From positions 58,258-122,257 of the forward strand of contig NZ_BAOQ01000017.1 of NCBI RefSeq assembly GCF_000344155.1: DNA of 64,000 bases. The letters are read 5' to 3'. The notes below the pieces were generated by a model that worked only from the letters and a program-made list of their open reading frames with translations, made no database searches and was not told where the DNA came from. This stretch comes from Gordonia paraffinivorans NBRC 108238 (GTDB lineage: Bacteria > Actinomycetota > Actinomycetes > Mycobacteriales > Mycobacteriaceae). The translations under genes were made by a program, and so were the position numbers. Positions 41,715 through 51,588 of this stretch are shown in pieces (the stretch's first letter is position 1; each line of letters opens with the position of its first letter).

Positions 41715-41938
41715 CGGGCCAGTGTGACACCGCCATACGATCTCCGGCCCGGATTCGGGCAGATCGGCGCTGATCAGCACGGGTTCGGGCACGCCGGCTC
41801 GCAGCTCGTGCCCCGCGTCGGAAGCGCTCGCCGGGCGGAACCGAACATCAACCGACCGACCGTTCGCTCGGCCCGGTGGCAGCGGGCCCGGAGGAGTCTG
41901 GTAGGTCTGTACAGAACCGAACGATCGAGGGAGAGCGC

Positions 41939-42739
41939 ATGGACGTCGCGGGCAAGGTCGCCATCGTCACCGGTGGTGGAGGCGGAATCGGTGGTGCGCT
42001 CGCACGCGCACTGGTGGAAGCGGGCGCGAAGGTCGTGGTCACCGACCTCGACGCCCCGTCGGCACAGCAGGTGGCCGACTCGCTCGGCGAGTCCGCGGTC
42101 GCGATCGCGGGCGACGCCTCCAGCGACGAGCACATCGACGCGACGGTCCGCCTCGCCGAGAAGGAGTTCGGCCCGGTCGACATGTACTTCGCGAACGCGG
42201 GCATCGGCCGCGGCGGCGGCCTCGACACCGACGAGTCGCTGTGGGATCTCGTGCTCGACGTCAACCTGCGCAGCCACGTCCGCGCGGCGCGGCGCCTGGT
42301 TCCCGAGTGGATCGAGCGGGGGAGCGGCTACTTCGTCAGCACCGCCTCCGCCGCCGGCCTGCTCACCCAGATCGGCAACGTGCCCTACTCGGTGACCAAG
42401 CACGCCTCGGTCGGTTTCGCGGAGTGGCTCAACATCACCCACGGCGACGACGGTGTGCGCGTCAGCTGCCTGTGCCCGATGGGCGTCGACACCAAACTGC
42501 TGCGGCCGGAGGCCGAAGAGGTCAACCCCGACCAGCAGTTGATGCAGAAGGCCGTGGAGACCGCTGGCGCGGTGCTCACCACGGACGAGGTCGCCGCGAT
42601 CGTGCTCGAGGCCGTCGCCGAGGAGCGGTTCCTCATCCTGCCGCATCCCGAGGTGCTCGACATGTACCGGCAGAAGGGCGCCGACTACGACCGCTGGCTG
42701 CGCGGCATGCGCCGTTACCAGCGCTCGCTGAAGGGGTAG
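41939..42739 (+). CDS. Short-chain dehydrogenase/reductase
   Basis: The 266-residue classical SDR starts MDVAGKVAIVTGGGGGIGGA after CGAGGGAGAG. NAD(P) is bound by TGGGGGIG (near 11-18), with NAGIG later. The catalytic residues are Ser in FVSTASAAG and Tyr/Lys in YSVTKHA. SCLCPMGVDTKLL matches the region after the active site in SDRs that act on steroid or hydroxyacyl substrates. It converges with the phosphotriesterase-like gene, with only 13 bp between stops. Confidence 0.85.
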   Translation: MDVAGKVAIVTGGGGGIGGALARALVEAGAKVVVTDLDAPSAQQVADSLGESAVAIAGDASSDEHIDATVRLAEKEFGPVDMYFANAGIGRGGGLDTDESLWDLVLDVNLRSHVRAARRLVPEWIERGSGYFVSTASAAGLLTQIGNVPYSVTKHASVGFAEWLNITHGDDGVRVSCLCPMGVDTKLLRPEAEEVNPDQQLMQKAVETAGAVLTTDEVAAIVLEAVAEERFLILPHPEVLDMYRQKGADYDRWLRGMRRYQRSLKG

Positions 42740-42752
42740 CCCGCTCGCGGTC

Positions 42753-43712
42753 CTAGTCGAAGTAGCGGCGCGGGACGTCGACGAGCATCGTCGTGATGTC
42801 GGCGTCGGAGACCCCGCGCTCGCGCAGGGCGGGCAGCACGTCCTCGCTGATGTGGCGGTAGTTCCACTTCGGCAGCGCCGCGACCTTGGCGTCGTGGTCG
42901 AACCAGTCGATGAAGCACGACGCGTCGTGGGCCAGCGCCATCCGGTCGGCGTAGCCGCGCCGGCAGAGCTCGGCGACGGTGTCGACTCGATTCTCGAACG
43001 GCAGCAACAGGTCCAGGCCGAAGCGGTCCATCCCGAGGATCGATCCGGCGTCGGCCAGCTTCATCAGGTAGTCGAGGTCGACGCTGTCGCCGGAGTGCCC
43101 GATGACCACCTTGGTGAGATCCGCGCCCTCCTCGGCGAGGATCTTCTGGGCGACGAGTCCGGACTGCGTGTGCGGATTTGTGTGCACGGTGATCGGTGCC
43201 CCTGTCTCGGCGCTGGTCCGCCCGACCGCGCGCATCACCCGCTCGACGCCGGGCGTCAGCCCCTGCTCCTCGATCGCGCACTTGAGGAACGCCGCGCGCA
43301 CGCCGGTGTCGGCGATGCCCTCGGTGAGGTCCTTGGTGAACAGGGTGACCAGCGGTTCGGGGACGTCGAACAGCAGTCCGGGGCCGGCGTAGTGGAACTG
43401 GAACGGGATGTCGTTGTAGGTGTACAGCCCGGTCGCGACCACGATGTTCAGCTCGACCTGCTCGGCGATCCGCTGTATCCGCGGGATGTAGCGGCCGAGA
43501 CCGAGCACGGTCGGATCGAGGATCGTGTCGATACCCAGCTGCTCGAGCTCGGTCAGGGCGGTCACGGCCTCGGCGACCTTCTCGTCCTCGTCCCAGTCGT
43601 CCTGATAGTTCTGCCGGAACTCCTCGCCCACGATGAAGATGTGCTCGTGGACCAGGACCTTCCCGAGGTCTGCGGAGTCGATCGGTCCGGTCACGGTCTG
43701 GACGGTGGCCAT
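42753..43712 (-). CDS. Phosphotriesterase-like lactonase (QsdA/PPH-like)
   Basis: A 319-residue amidohydrolase-fold protein with a binuclear metal site: HEH in VLVHEHIF (near 22-24), carboxylated Lys in AAFLKCAIE (about 145), His in TVHTNP and GHSGDS, and Asp in LAHDASC. This matches the PTE-like lactonase (PLL) family. Rhodococcus QsdA degrades N-acyl-homoserine lactone signals, and the mycobacterial relative is Php (Rv0230c). It probably hydrolyses lactones, with weak phosphotriesterase activity. The start follows AGGAGGTTC. No obvious operon partner. Confidence 0.85.
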   Translation of the reverse strand: MATVQTVTGPIDSADLGKVLVHEHIFIVGEEFRQNYQDDWDEDEKVAEAVTALTELEQLGIDTILDPTVLGLGRYIPRIQRIAEQVELNIVVATGLYTYNDIPFQFHYAGPGLLFDVPEPLVTLFTKDLTEGIADTGVRAAFLKCAIEEQGLTPGVERVMRAVGRTSAETGAPITVHTNPHTQSGLVAQKILAEEGADLTKVVIGHSGDSVDLDYLMKLADAGSILGMDRFGLDLLLPFENRVDTVAELCRRGYADRMALAHDASCFIDWFDHDAKVAALPKWNYRHISEDVLPALRERGVSDADITTMLVDVPRRYFD

Positions 43713-43841
43713 CGGTCGTGAACCTCCTCGGCGAGACGCGTCGTCGCGATACCCGTTGCGCCGAACCCTAGTGGAACCACACGCGCGCGGGGCGGCTTTC
43801 GTGATCGCCGCGACGACGGTTGCCGGACAGGGGAATCCGCG

Positions 43842-45140
43842 TCAGATGAGCTCCATCGCACTGAGCAGCAGCTGTGCCACCTCGGCGTAGGCGCGGTGCT
43901 CGGCGATGCAGGCCGCGATCTCCTCCTCGCCGAGCTCGTTCTTCCGGGCGGCCTCGAGATTGTCCATCCATTCGCGCATCTCGGCGGCGCAGATGTCGAA
44001 GTACTCGTAGACGCGGTGGGGATCGCGCCGGCAGGCGGCGAGGATCGTGTTCGTCGTCAGCGGGGAGTTCGGGTTGTTGCGCTTCGATTCGACCAGCAGG
44101 CGCAGCACGATGGGCAGCTCCTCGCCCCGGCACCGCACCGCGGCATGCCGGCCGCCCTCGATCCGCTCGATCATCTCGGTCCGTGCGGTCTGCACGAACC
44201 TCTCCCAGTGGCGCAGCGCCGCTTCGAGATTGACGGGACTGAACACCGCGACGTCGAGGAGTCGCTGCGCGTAGACGAGGCCGTTTTTCACGACCACCGA
44301 GATCTCCGGCCAGCGCGGCGAGAACTCGGTGACGAGCAGCCCCAGCACCGACGGCGGCGGGACCGACGAACTGAGGATGGTGACGATCTCCAGGGCCTTC
44401 AGGTTGTGTGCGGGACGCATGAGGGTGGTCACCGACGTACGCAGGGAGATCGTGTTGCGGGGACTGATCACCACCGGCCGGCCCGCCGCCTCCATCGCCG
44501 CGCGGACCAGTTCGACGAGGTGCTTCTTGGACCTGGGCACGACCCCGCTGTCGACCGGTCCGTCGGAGGGCCGGGGCAGGGGCTGGAATCGGATCGTGTC
44601 GGCGGTGGGTGACTCCGGGTCGAGGGCGTGTGCTCCGCCACGCCGGGCCTCGCGGGCGATGGCGCCGGTGTCGACGGGACCGGTGGCCTCCGGGTCGGTG
44701 GCCTCCAGATCGGGGGTCGGCGTCAACTGGTGCCGGGCATAGGACGGATCCCCGATGCTCACGAAGGTCGGGTGGATGACGCCCCACACATCGCGCAGCG
44801 CGCGCACCGCCGCCCGCGCGAGGTCGCCGTGGACCCGTGTGTCGACCTCGTAGCAGAACGAGCTGCGGCCCTCGAGGCGGCACCAGCCGCGGTCGACGAT
44901 GTGGGTCGCCTGACGCATCCACCGGTCCTTGTCGGTCCATGTCAGGTCGCCCGCGGAGATGGTGCACCGGAGCCGGTCGGGACCCGCGACGGCGAAGGTC
45001 ATACGCCGACGCCAACCGCCGGCGGCGGCCTCCATCACGGTGAGGGTCTGTCCGGGGACGAGCTGGAGGACGCGATCGGCCAGGGTGTCGGTGAAGTCCC
45101 GCCATGCCGCTTCGACGACGGCATCGAAATCGGGGGACAT
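43842..45140 (-). CDS. TY-Chap-like domain protein A
   Basis: A 432-residue cytoplasmic protein with N-terminal similarity to the T3SS/YbjN chaperone-like (TY-Chap) domains of actinobacteria: AWRDFTDTLADRVLQLVPGQ, then RCTISAGDL and AVRALRDVWGVIHPTFV. The second half holds another possible chaperone-like domain (KKHLVELVRAAMEAAG onwards) and a C-terminal helical part. It is clearly paralogous to the gene at 46294-47463 in the first 150 residues. The ATG at 45140 follows CGAGGAGC. The domain name is from memory of family features, so an HMM search should confirm it. Confidence 0.6.
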   Translation of the reverse strand: MSPDFDAVVEAAWRDFTDTLADRVLQLVPGQTLTVMEAAAGGWRRRMTFAVAGPDRLRCTISAGDLTWTDKDRWMRQATHIVDRGWCRLEGRSSFCYEVDTRVHGDLARAAVRALRDVWGVIHPTFVSIGDPSYARHQLTPTPDLEATDPEATGPVDTGAIAREARRGGAHALDPESPTADTIRFQPLPRPSDGPVDSGVVPRSKKHLVELVRAAMEAAGRPVVISPRNTISLRTSVTTLMRPAHNLKALEIVTILSSSVPPPSVLGLLVTEFSPRWPEISVVVKNGLVYAQRLLDVAVFSPVNLEAALRHWERFVQTARTEMIERIEGGRHAAVRCRGEELPIVLRLLVESKRNNPNSPLTTNTILAACRRDPHRVYEYFDICAAEMREWMDNLEAARKNELGEEEIAACIAEHRAYAEVAQLLLSAMELI

Positions 45141-45313
45141 CCGTGCTCCTCGTTGTGTGTGGTCTTCGGCGCTTCCGGGCTTTTCGTGGCTTCCGGGGCT
45201 TCTCGGCGATCGGTGTCCGGCGGGTCGAACGCCGTCCGGCACACGCGTGGAAACCGAATACTACGACGCCTTCCTGACACCCACGTGAGATCCGCGGAGG
45301 GCCCCGACCCTCG

Positions 45314-46109
45314 TCAGATGGGCGACGAGAGCATCGGTGTCTCACTGTAGGTGGGATGCCACCGGAGGCGGTGGGCGTCGTAGTCCGTCGAGGTCAGCGG
45401 GTGGTGCCGAGGGGACCCGCCGGTGAGCTCGCGCCACGTGGCCGAGTTCACGACCAGGACGGCGCCGGAGCGCGAGAGCGACGGTTGCCAGGTGTCGGGC
45501 GACTCCAGCGGCCCGAGCACCCGCGAGGGGGTGGCCCGCGGCACGGCTCGCATCCGTTCGGCCCGCGAGATGTCACACAGCACGCAGTCCGGGCGGTCGG
45601 CGGCGTGGTGTCGCCGTCGGGCCCACGCCTCGGCGCGCATCGGCGTGACGGTGAACTGAAGGAGGTGCCCCTGGGATGCGGCGTCCGGGCCGACGTGGAC
45701 GGACGGCGGGACGAACTGACGAAGATCTCCGTACGGGCGGCGGTGCGTGGCGAGTGCCTGCTGCGTCGGCACCTCGATGTAGTCGTCGGCGTCGAAGTCG
45801 GGTTCGCCGGTGAACGGCGTGCCGGTGATGGCGTTGACGCCGTCGACGCCGATCATGACCAGGAACGGGTGCAGGTGCGGGGAGGAGAAATCGATCCACA
45901 TCGCCTCCGACTGCCACATCGGGAGCACCGCGTCGGCGTCGCCGGTGGGGGAACCCTGTGCCAGGGGCAGCGTGGTGTCGGAGGTGAGCCGGGAGGTCGT
46001 CGAGATCGGCCGTGCGCGGCGTGCGCCGGAACGTCACGTGCAGGCGGGCGTCGGAACCGAGATCCGGGAACGCGAACGTGAGGGCTCGTCGGTCGGTGAT
46101 GAGGGTCAT
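45314..46109 (-). pseudogene. Unknown gene between two TY-Chap-like paralogs, frameshifted
   Basis: A good start (ATG 46109 after CGGAGGATCGC) opens MTLITDRRALTFAFPDLG, but the frame is lost at the GGG run 45991-45993. Removing one base joins it to LTSDTTLPLAQGSPTG and a long frame to 45314. The corrected product is about 264 residues. A distinctive PMWQSEAMWIDF segment is followed by VNAITGTPFTGEPDFDADDY and VPTQQALAT. There is a CxxC in DCVLCDISR. I cannot assign a family with confidence. Confidence 0.55.
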
Positions 46110-46293
46110 GCGATCCTCCGATCGGTGACGCGTGGTCGCCACGAGGCCGGTTCCCTACCGATATAGCGGAATCGACGCGCCCCGGTCCGGGCTCCGGACC
46201 GGAATCGTCCGTGCGGACTACCTCAGCGGATGGACGACGCCGGGCGATCGGTCACCGGGGGGATCGCCCGTCGTGGGCCCACCCCACCGGCCG

Positions 46294-47463
46294 TCACTTG
46301 GTGGAGGGCCGACGATCGGGTGCGTCGTCGGAGAGCACGACGACGCGCAGCGCCGCGCGGAGGTTGTGCGTCGTCGCCCGCCAGGCGTCGGCCTCGTGAC
46401 GGCAGGCGTCGGCCTCGGCGGAATCGGCCGCCGCTGCGGCGTCGACCGCGGAGCGACGCCACGTGAGGTACTGCTCCTCGCAGGTGTGGATGTAGGACAG
46501 GATGTCGGCCTGGCTGTACCGGCAGATCTTGGCGACCTCCCGGGCACTCAGCGATCGGCCGTCGGGGTCGAGTTCGAGGAGTGTCTGCAGCGCGTCCGGG
46601 AGCCGCTCGTCGGTCTCGGCCCGGACCGGCTCGGTCTGCGTGATCTGCTCGATGATCTTCGGCGCGCAGTCGGCGAGGAAGCTGAACCACTCGGCGAGAG
46701 ACGCGCTCAGGTTGTGCGGGTGGTAGACGGCGCACTCGAGCGTGAGCGTCGCGAACACCTCGTCGTTGAGCAGGTGCAGGCGCACCGCCGACCCCATGGT
46801 CGGCTGCGCGGCCACGATGTCGGCGGCATGCCGGGTGTCGGCGATGTCGCCGGCCAGGCGTGCGAAGAACTCCAGACGAGGCGAGTCCGATCGCGGGCTC
46901 AGCCACGACGACACCGGCTTGGTCGGCAGGGCGATGTCGCCGTCGGCGTCGGTTCGGATCTCGCAGCCGGTCAGGTCCTCCAGAGAGCTGACGAGGAGCG
47001 CGCGCAGGTGATCGATGTCGTGTGGCTGGACCGCGACCTCGATCTGCGGCTCGGCCCGCGCCGAGGGCGAGTGGTCGAGGAAGGCCGGGTGGACGACCTC
47101 CCAGACCCGGCGGAGGGTGGCCACCGCGACGTGGGCGAGTTCGTCCACGCGGCGCCGGCCCACCTCGTAGATGTGGGTGCCGTTGCGCAGTCGCCGCCAG
47201 CCGAGTTCGTCGAGCATCTGCAGATGCTCGGTGAAGTACTCCTCGGTCGGGTGCAGGTCGGAGTCGCGGATCGTGCACCGCAGGCGGTTGGCCCCGGTGA
47301 CGGTGAACGTGAGCCTGCCGTGGGGACCCTCGGGGATGTCGGGATCCTGCTGGATGGTCAGGGTCGAGCCGGGCTCGAGCCCGGAGAGGCGGTCGCCGAC
47401 ATGGTGCTGGAAACGCCGCCAGGAGTCGTCGATGTTCGAGTCCACGGTGAAGTCGGGCGTCAT
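46294..47463 (-). CDS. TY-Chap-like domain protein B
   Basis: The 389-residue cytoplasmic protein starts MTPDFTVDSNIDDSWRRFQH behind AAAGGAAG. It parallels protein A: WRRFQHHVGDRLSGLEPGS, then RCTIRDSDL and AVATLRRVWEVVHPAFL. The middle region repeats a chaperone-like fold (DHLRALLVSSLEDLTG). The C-terminus is helical and Ala-rich (VDAAAAADSAEADA). It is first in a same-strand series of three (spacing 184 and 173 bp) with the broken middle gene and protein A, so they may form one functional unit. Confidence 0.6.
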   Translation of the reverse strand: MTPDFTVDSNIDDSWRRFQHHVGDRLSGLEPGSTLTIQQDPDIPEGPHGRLTFTVTGANRLRCTIRDSDLHPTEEYFTEHLQMLDELGWRRLRNGTHIYEVGRRRVDELAHVAVATLRRVWEVVHPAFLDHSPSARAEPQIEVAVQPHDIDHLRALLVSSLEDLTGCEIRTDADGDIALPTKPVSSWLSPRSDSPRLEFFARLAGDIADTRHAADIVAAQPTMGSAVRLHLLNDEVFATLTLECAVYHPHNLSASLAEWFSFLADCAPKIIEQITQTEPVRAETDERLPDALQTLLELDPDGRSLSAREVAKICRYSQADILSYIHTCEEQYLTWRRSAVDAAAAADSAEADACRHEADAWRATTHNLRAALRVVVLSDDAPDRRPSTK

Positions 47464-47723
47464 GCGACTTCCTTTCTCCTGCGCGGGTGGTGCGGGTTCG
47501 CGCAGTGCTGCGGGGTGTGTGCGGGCGCCGCAGGGGAGCGGCGGTGTGTCGGGGCGTCGATGCGATTCCTCGGGGATGGGGCGCACGATGGCCGACGGGC
47601 GAAGCTGCCTCGTGTTCAGGTTAGGTGACCGGGACGACATCGTCGGTCGGTTGATCAGACCCGAACGATGATCCTCTGATCGAACGGTACCCCGGTGTCG
47701 GGCTTACGTCCGAGTCAGAAAAC

Positions 47724-47750
47724 GGTTCTCCCGGGCGCCGGGGAAGAACC
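47724..47750 (-). terminator. Terminator downstream of the DUF6777-like gene
   Basis: ggttctccc pairs with gggaagaacc (one bulged A at 47744). On the minus strand the stem is followed within one base by TTTT (47722-47719). It sits about 24 bp past the stop at 47774. The gap 47464-47773 contains nothing else recognised. Confidence 0.65.
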
Positions 47751-47773
47751 GCAGCTCACGGGCGGTGCGCCGC

Positions 47774-49494
47774 TCAGTTCGAGGGGTCCGCAGGAGGGGA
47801 ATCCGCGGGAGGTTCCGGCGCCGCGGGGGACTCGGGTGCGGGTGCCTCGGACGTCGACGGCATCTCGGACGTCGGCGGTGTCTCGGAGGTGGCGGGGGAT
47901 TCCGCAGGGGTCTCCTCCGGAGCCGGGGCCTCCTCGGTCCCCGCGGGCGGGGGCGTCGTCGTGGTGACCGCCGGCAGCGGGACGATCCACGATGCTGCCA
48001 CGACCGCCACGGGTTGCGCACCCGCCGGCCCCGACAGGGTGAGCGTCCAGACGCCGCCCGGATCGGTCGCGGCCAGGACCGCAGGGCGGAGCAGCGCCGA
48101 CATGTCGACGGTTTGCGGGACCCCGTCGCCACAGGTGAGCGTGACCGTCCCGGTCCCGTCCGCGGGGACGGTGCAGCCGACGGACGCCCCGGCGTCGCGG
48201 AACTCGAAGCTCCCGATCAGGTCGCCGGTTCCGCTGAAGGCGGTCGGGGTGGGCGCCGGCGGTGCTCCCGAGGCCGAGGGCGCGCCGGGAACCTCCGAAC
48301 CACCGGGAACGGACCCGGCGGCCGGGCTCTGGGGTGCCGACGGCTCGGCACCCGGGGCGCCGCTCTCGGCGCCGGCCGCGGGAGCCGAGGGGTCGGTGCC
48401 ATCGGCACCGGAGGCCGGGACATCGGACTCGGGCGCGCCGACCGGCAGCCCACCGTCCTCGACGGACCGCTGCTCGACGGCCGGTGCGGCGGCCGGGTTG
48501 TGCGCCGCGGCGAGGCCGTTGCGTTCGGCGTCGTCCTCGGTCTCGGCCGCGAACGGGTGTTCAGCGACGCCGGCGTCGGCAGCGGCTCGGTCAGCGGAGG
48601 CAGCCCGGAGAGGTCGAGTGATCCGCCGGCCGGCAGCTCGACGAGGAGTCCGGTCAGGAAGTTCAGCACCTGCAGGACCGGCGCGCCCGGCGCGGGGGCC
48701 GGGGCGCCGGGCACGAGCGTCGTCGTGCCGGCGACGTCGGTGACGTGCTGATCGGCATAGGCGACACGGGTCACCGAGCGGGTCTGGTAGCTGGGCCACG
48801 GCTGCCCTTCGAGTCGGTATCCGCCGATCGGGGCGGCCGCCGGCGGGGCCAGCGGATTGCTGCACGAGCAGACCGCGCGCGGCACGCCGGCGGCGTCGAC
48901 GTAGACGGCGGTGCCCCGCTGCAGGATCGCCTGGAACGGATTGGCGCGGCCCGAGGCGAAGGTGTGGTTGGTGACCCAGGTGTCGGCGGTGAGGACCACC
49001 GGGGTCAGCGTGTTGAGGTAGTAGGGGATCGACGCGGTGCTGATCCCGAAGACACCGGCCCAGGCCGCTGCGGCGGCGGGATCGGCCATCAGGCGGTTGC
49101 TGAGTGCGGCGGTGTCGCAGGCGGCCGAGTCGCCCGTCGCGTAGAGCCCGGGTTCGGTGCCGTTGACCGCGCGGCCGCCCATGTCGGGCGCCCCGACGTT
49201 CGCGGTCAGCGCGACGTTGCCCGGGAGTTCTCCGGCGCCGGCGGCGACCACGGGGTCGGTGAACGGGGCGATCCCGGGATCGTTGGCGGCGGTGAGGGTC
49301 AGCCCCGGGATCTAGATGTCACCCTTGCGGGCCTTGACCACGAAGACGATTCCCGCCGCAAGCACGAGGGCCAGCACGACGACGACCGCGGCGAGGGCGA
49401 TCGTCAGAGTGCGCCGGTTGTCGGGCTGCGGACCGTTCGCAGCGAACGGCGCGGTGAAGTCGGGCGGGGTCGGGGGACCGGGCGGATGGGTCAT
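47774..49494 (-). pseudogene. DUF6777-like membrane protein, split by an amber stop and a frameshift
   Basis: ATG 49494 opens MTHPPGPPTPPDFTAPFAAN and a membrane helix (ALAAVVVVLALVLAAGIVFV). A TAG at 49312-49314 then interrupts the frame after KARKGDI. The same frame continues with IPGLTLTAANDPGIAPFTD and a DUF6777-like domain (CDTAALSNRLMADP, TADTWVTNHTFASGRAN, CSCSNPL). Near 48567 a missing base shifts the frame; the downstream frame continues AEHPFAAETEDD, a Pro/Ala-rich spacer and a small C-terminal domain with a Cys pair, to 47774. Restored length is about 573 residues. The first 60 residues could still be made as a membrane peptide, and the second part could restart at GTG 49251. Confidence 0.65.
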
Positions 49495-49736
49495 GGCACG
49501 AACTCCTCCTGCCGATGCGCCGGGCGTCACGGCCCGATCATGGCGAGCGGAGCGGCCCGCTCGGCCCAAGTATCAGCAGGTGGTCGGCACCCGGCAAGCG
49601 CTGACCAGCGAGAATCATCCGATCGGACGTACGCCGCGGCCGGCCGGGCCACGGACCTTGCCGCGGTGGCGGCGACCGGTGCCGCGGCGCGACCGAGCCG
49701 CAGGCGTCAGAACCGCGGGTGTCGGATCCGCGGGTG

Positions 49737-51242
49737 TCAGACGCGACCGAAGACCATGGAGTCCTCGACCTTGCCGAGGTGGTGGTCGATGGCGTCGCGG
49801 TAGTAGTTGTGCCGTACCTTCCAGTGGCCGCGCGTGCCCGACTTGGGGAGCGCGTCCGGCGACCGCTCCACGTAGCCGGCCTTGAGATCCCACAGCGGTT
49901 GCGCCGGCATCGGCTCCGGACCGAGATGCGGATAGGCGTGTGTGTAGCCGTTCTCCCGCATGTACCGGACCAGGTTCGCCACCGCGCGCGCGGTCATGTC
50001 GGCGCGCAGCGTCCACGACGCGTTCGTGTAGCCCACCGACCAGGCGAGGTTGGGGACGTCCTCGAGCAGGTGGCTCTTGAACACGAACCGGTCGTGGGGC
50101 TTGACCTCGTCGCCGTCGACGCGGAGTCGCGTGCCGCCGAAGCCGAGCAGTTGCAGGCCGGTCGCGGTGACGATGATGTCGGCGTCGAGATGCCGGCCCG
50201 AGGCCAGTCGGATGCCGGTCTCGTCGAAGCGGTCGATGTGGTCGGTGACCATCTCGATCGAGCCCTCGGTGATCCCGTTGAACAGATCCGCATCGGGCAC
50301 CAGGCACATCCGCTGGTCCCACGGGTTGTAGGTCGGGTTGAAGTGCACGTCGATCGGATAGTCGTCGGGCAGGTTGGCGGCGACGTTGAGACGCAGCAGT
50401 TTGCGCCCGAGCTTCGGGAACTTGTGGGTCAGGTGCACGATCGCCGCGGTCTGCGTCGAGTAGCGGAATCGGATCGCCTGGTGGGCGGCCTTGGGCGGCA
50501 GGACCTTCTTGAGGAACGGCGCGAGGTACTGCTTCTGCTTCGAGGAGAAGATGTAGGACGGCGAGCGCTGCAGCATCGTCACGTGCGCGGCCTGCTCGGC
50601 CAGGTTCGGGACGAGGCTGACCGCGGTCGCCCCGCTGCCGATGACGATGATCCGCTTGCCGCGGTAGTCGAGGTCCTCCGGCCAGTGCTGGGGATGCACG
50701 ATCGTGCCGCTGAAATCCTCGGCGCCGGCGAACCGCGGCGTGTACGGGTTGTCGTAGTCGTAGTAGCCGGTGGCAAAGACGACGAACCGGCTGCGGTGGG
50801 TCTCGCGGCGCTTGCCCTCGCCCTCGCCGACCTCGACGTCGAACGTCCAGGTGTCGGTCGTCGAATCCCAGTCGGCGCCCAGGACATGCCGGGAGAACCG
50901 GATGTGGTCGGTGATGCCGTACTTGTCGGCGGTGTGCTCGATGTAGTCCCGGATGTCGGCGCCCTCGGCGAGCGCCGCGACCTTCGGCCACGGCTCGAAC
51001 GGGTAACTGAGCGAGTAGATGTCGCTGTCGGACCGCACACCGGGGTAGCGGAAGAGGTCCCAGGTGCCGCCGATCCGCTCCCGGCGTTCGAGGATCAGGT
51101 AGTCGACGTCGGGGTTCTCTTCGCGAAGGCGGTATGCGCAGTCGATGCCGGAGAGTCCGGCGCCGATGATGATGACGTCCCGCAGTGGGGTCTCGGGCTT
51201 CTCGCCGGACCGGGTGTCGTCGATGGCGTCGATCTCGGTCAC
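49737..51242 (-). CDS. Flavin-containing Baeyer-Villiger-type monooxygenase (EthA-like)
   Basis: A class B flavoprotein monooxygenase of about 501 residues using FAD and NADPH. The first Rossmann motif is IIGAGLSGID, the second IGSGATAVS. The type I BVMO fingerprint FxGxxxHxxxWP is present as FSGTIVHPQHWP, and ATGLQLLG matches the C-terminal motif. The size and the ERIGGTWDLFRYPGVRSDSD segment resemble mycobacterial EthA (489 residues), which activates ethionamide. The GTG at 51242 has a strong GAGGAGG site six bases upstream and is preferred; ATG at 51281 or 51284 would add 13-14 residues. No ethR-like regulator is adjacent. Confidence 0.88.
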   Translation of the reverse strand: MTEIDAIDDTRSGEKPETPLRDVIIIGAGLSGIDCAYRLREENPDVDYLILERRERIGGTWDLFRYPGVRSDSDIYSLSYPFEPWPKVAALAEGADIRDYIEHTADKYGITDHIRFSRHVLGADWDSTTDTWTFDVEVGEGEGKRRETHRSRFVVFATGYYDYDNPYTPRFAGAEDFSGTIVHPQHWPEDLDYRGKRIIVIGSGATAVSLVPNLAEQAAHVTMLQRSPSYIFSSKQKQYLAPFLKKVLPPKAAHQAIRFRYSTQTAAIVHLTHKFPKLGRKLLRLNVAANLPDDYPIDVHFNPTYNPWDQRMCLVPDADLFNGITEGSIEMVTDHIDRFDETGIRLASGRHLDADIIVTATGLQLLGFGGTRLRVDGDEVKPHDRFVFKSHLLEDVPNLAWSVGYTNASWTLRADMTARAVANLVRYMRENGYTHAYPHLGPEPMPAQPLWDLKAGYVERSPDALPKSGTRGHWKVRHNYYRDAIDHHLGKVEDSMVFGRV

Positions 51243-51538
51243 GCGGACCTCCTCGCCTCGGTGGGGTGGCTCGGTGGTCATCATGCAACAAACGTTGCCC
51301 GGTGTGAACGGAATCACTTCGAAAGGTCGCGGGCACGAGGTCGCGGCCGTCGGCGTGCGGGTGGGGAACGTGCGATGACGCGAGAAAGCCGGCTCCCGGG
51401 TTCCGCGACGTCGCGGGGCCGGAGAGCCGGCAGGTCTCGCCGATCAGGTCCGTCGGCGTGGGTGCATCGGTGCGTCATCCCGACTTCGGAGAATGTGCTC
51501 TTCCGCGTTCGGGGCCTGACCGGATGCGATCGGTTGGT

Positions 51539-51557
51539 ACCCGCCCGGTGGGCGGGT
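51539..51557 (-). terminator. Short hairpin after the fasciclin gene
   Basis: acccgccc (51539-51546) pairs with gggcgggt (51550-51557) across a 3-nt loop, 32 bp past the fasciclin stop. It is GC-rich with no T tract. The gap from 51285 to 51588 shows nothing else. Confidence 0.45.
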
Positions 51558-51588
51558 CAAACCTGTTCGGGGATAGTCGGGGTCGGCG

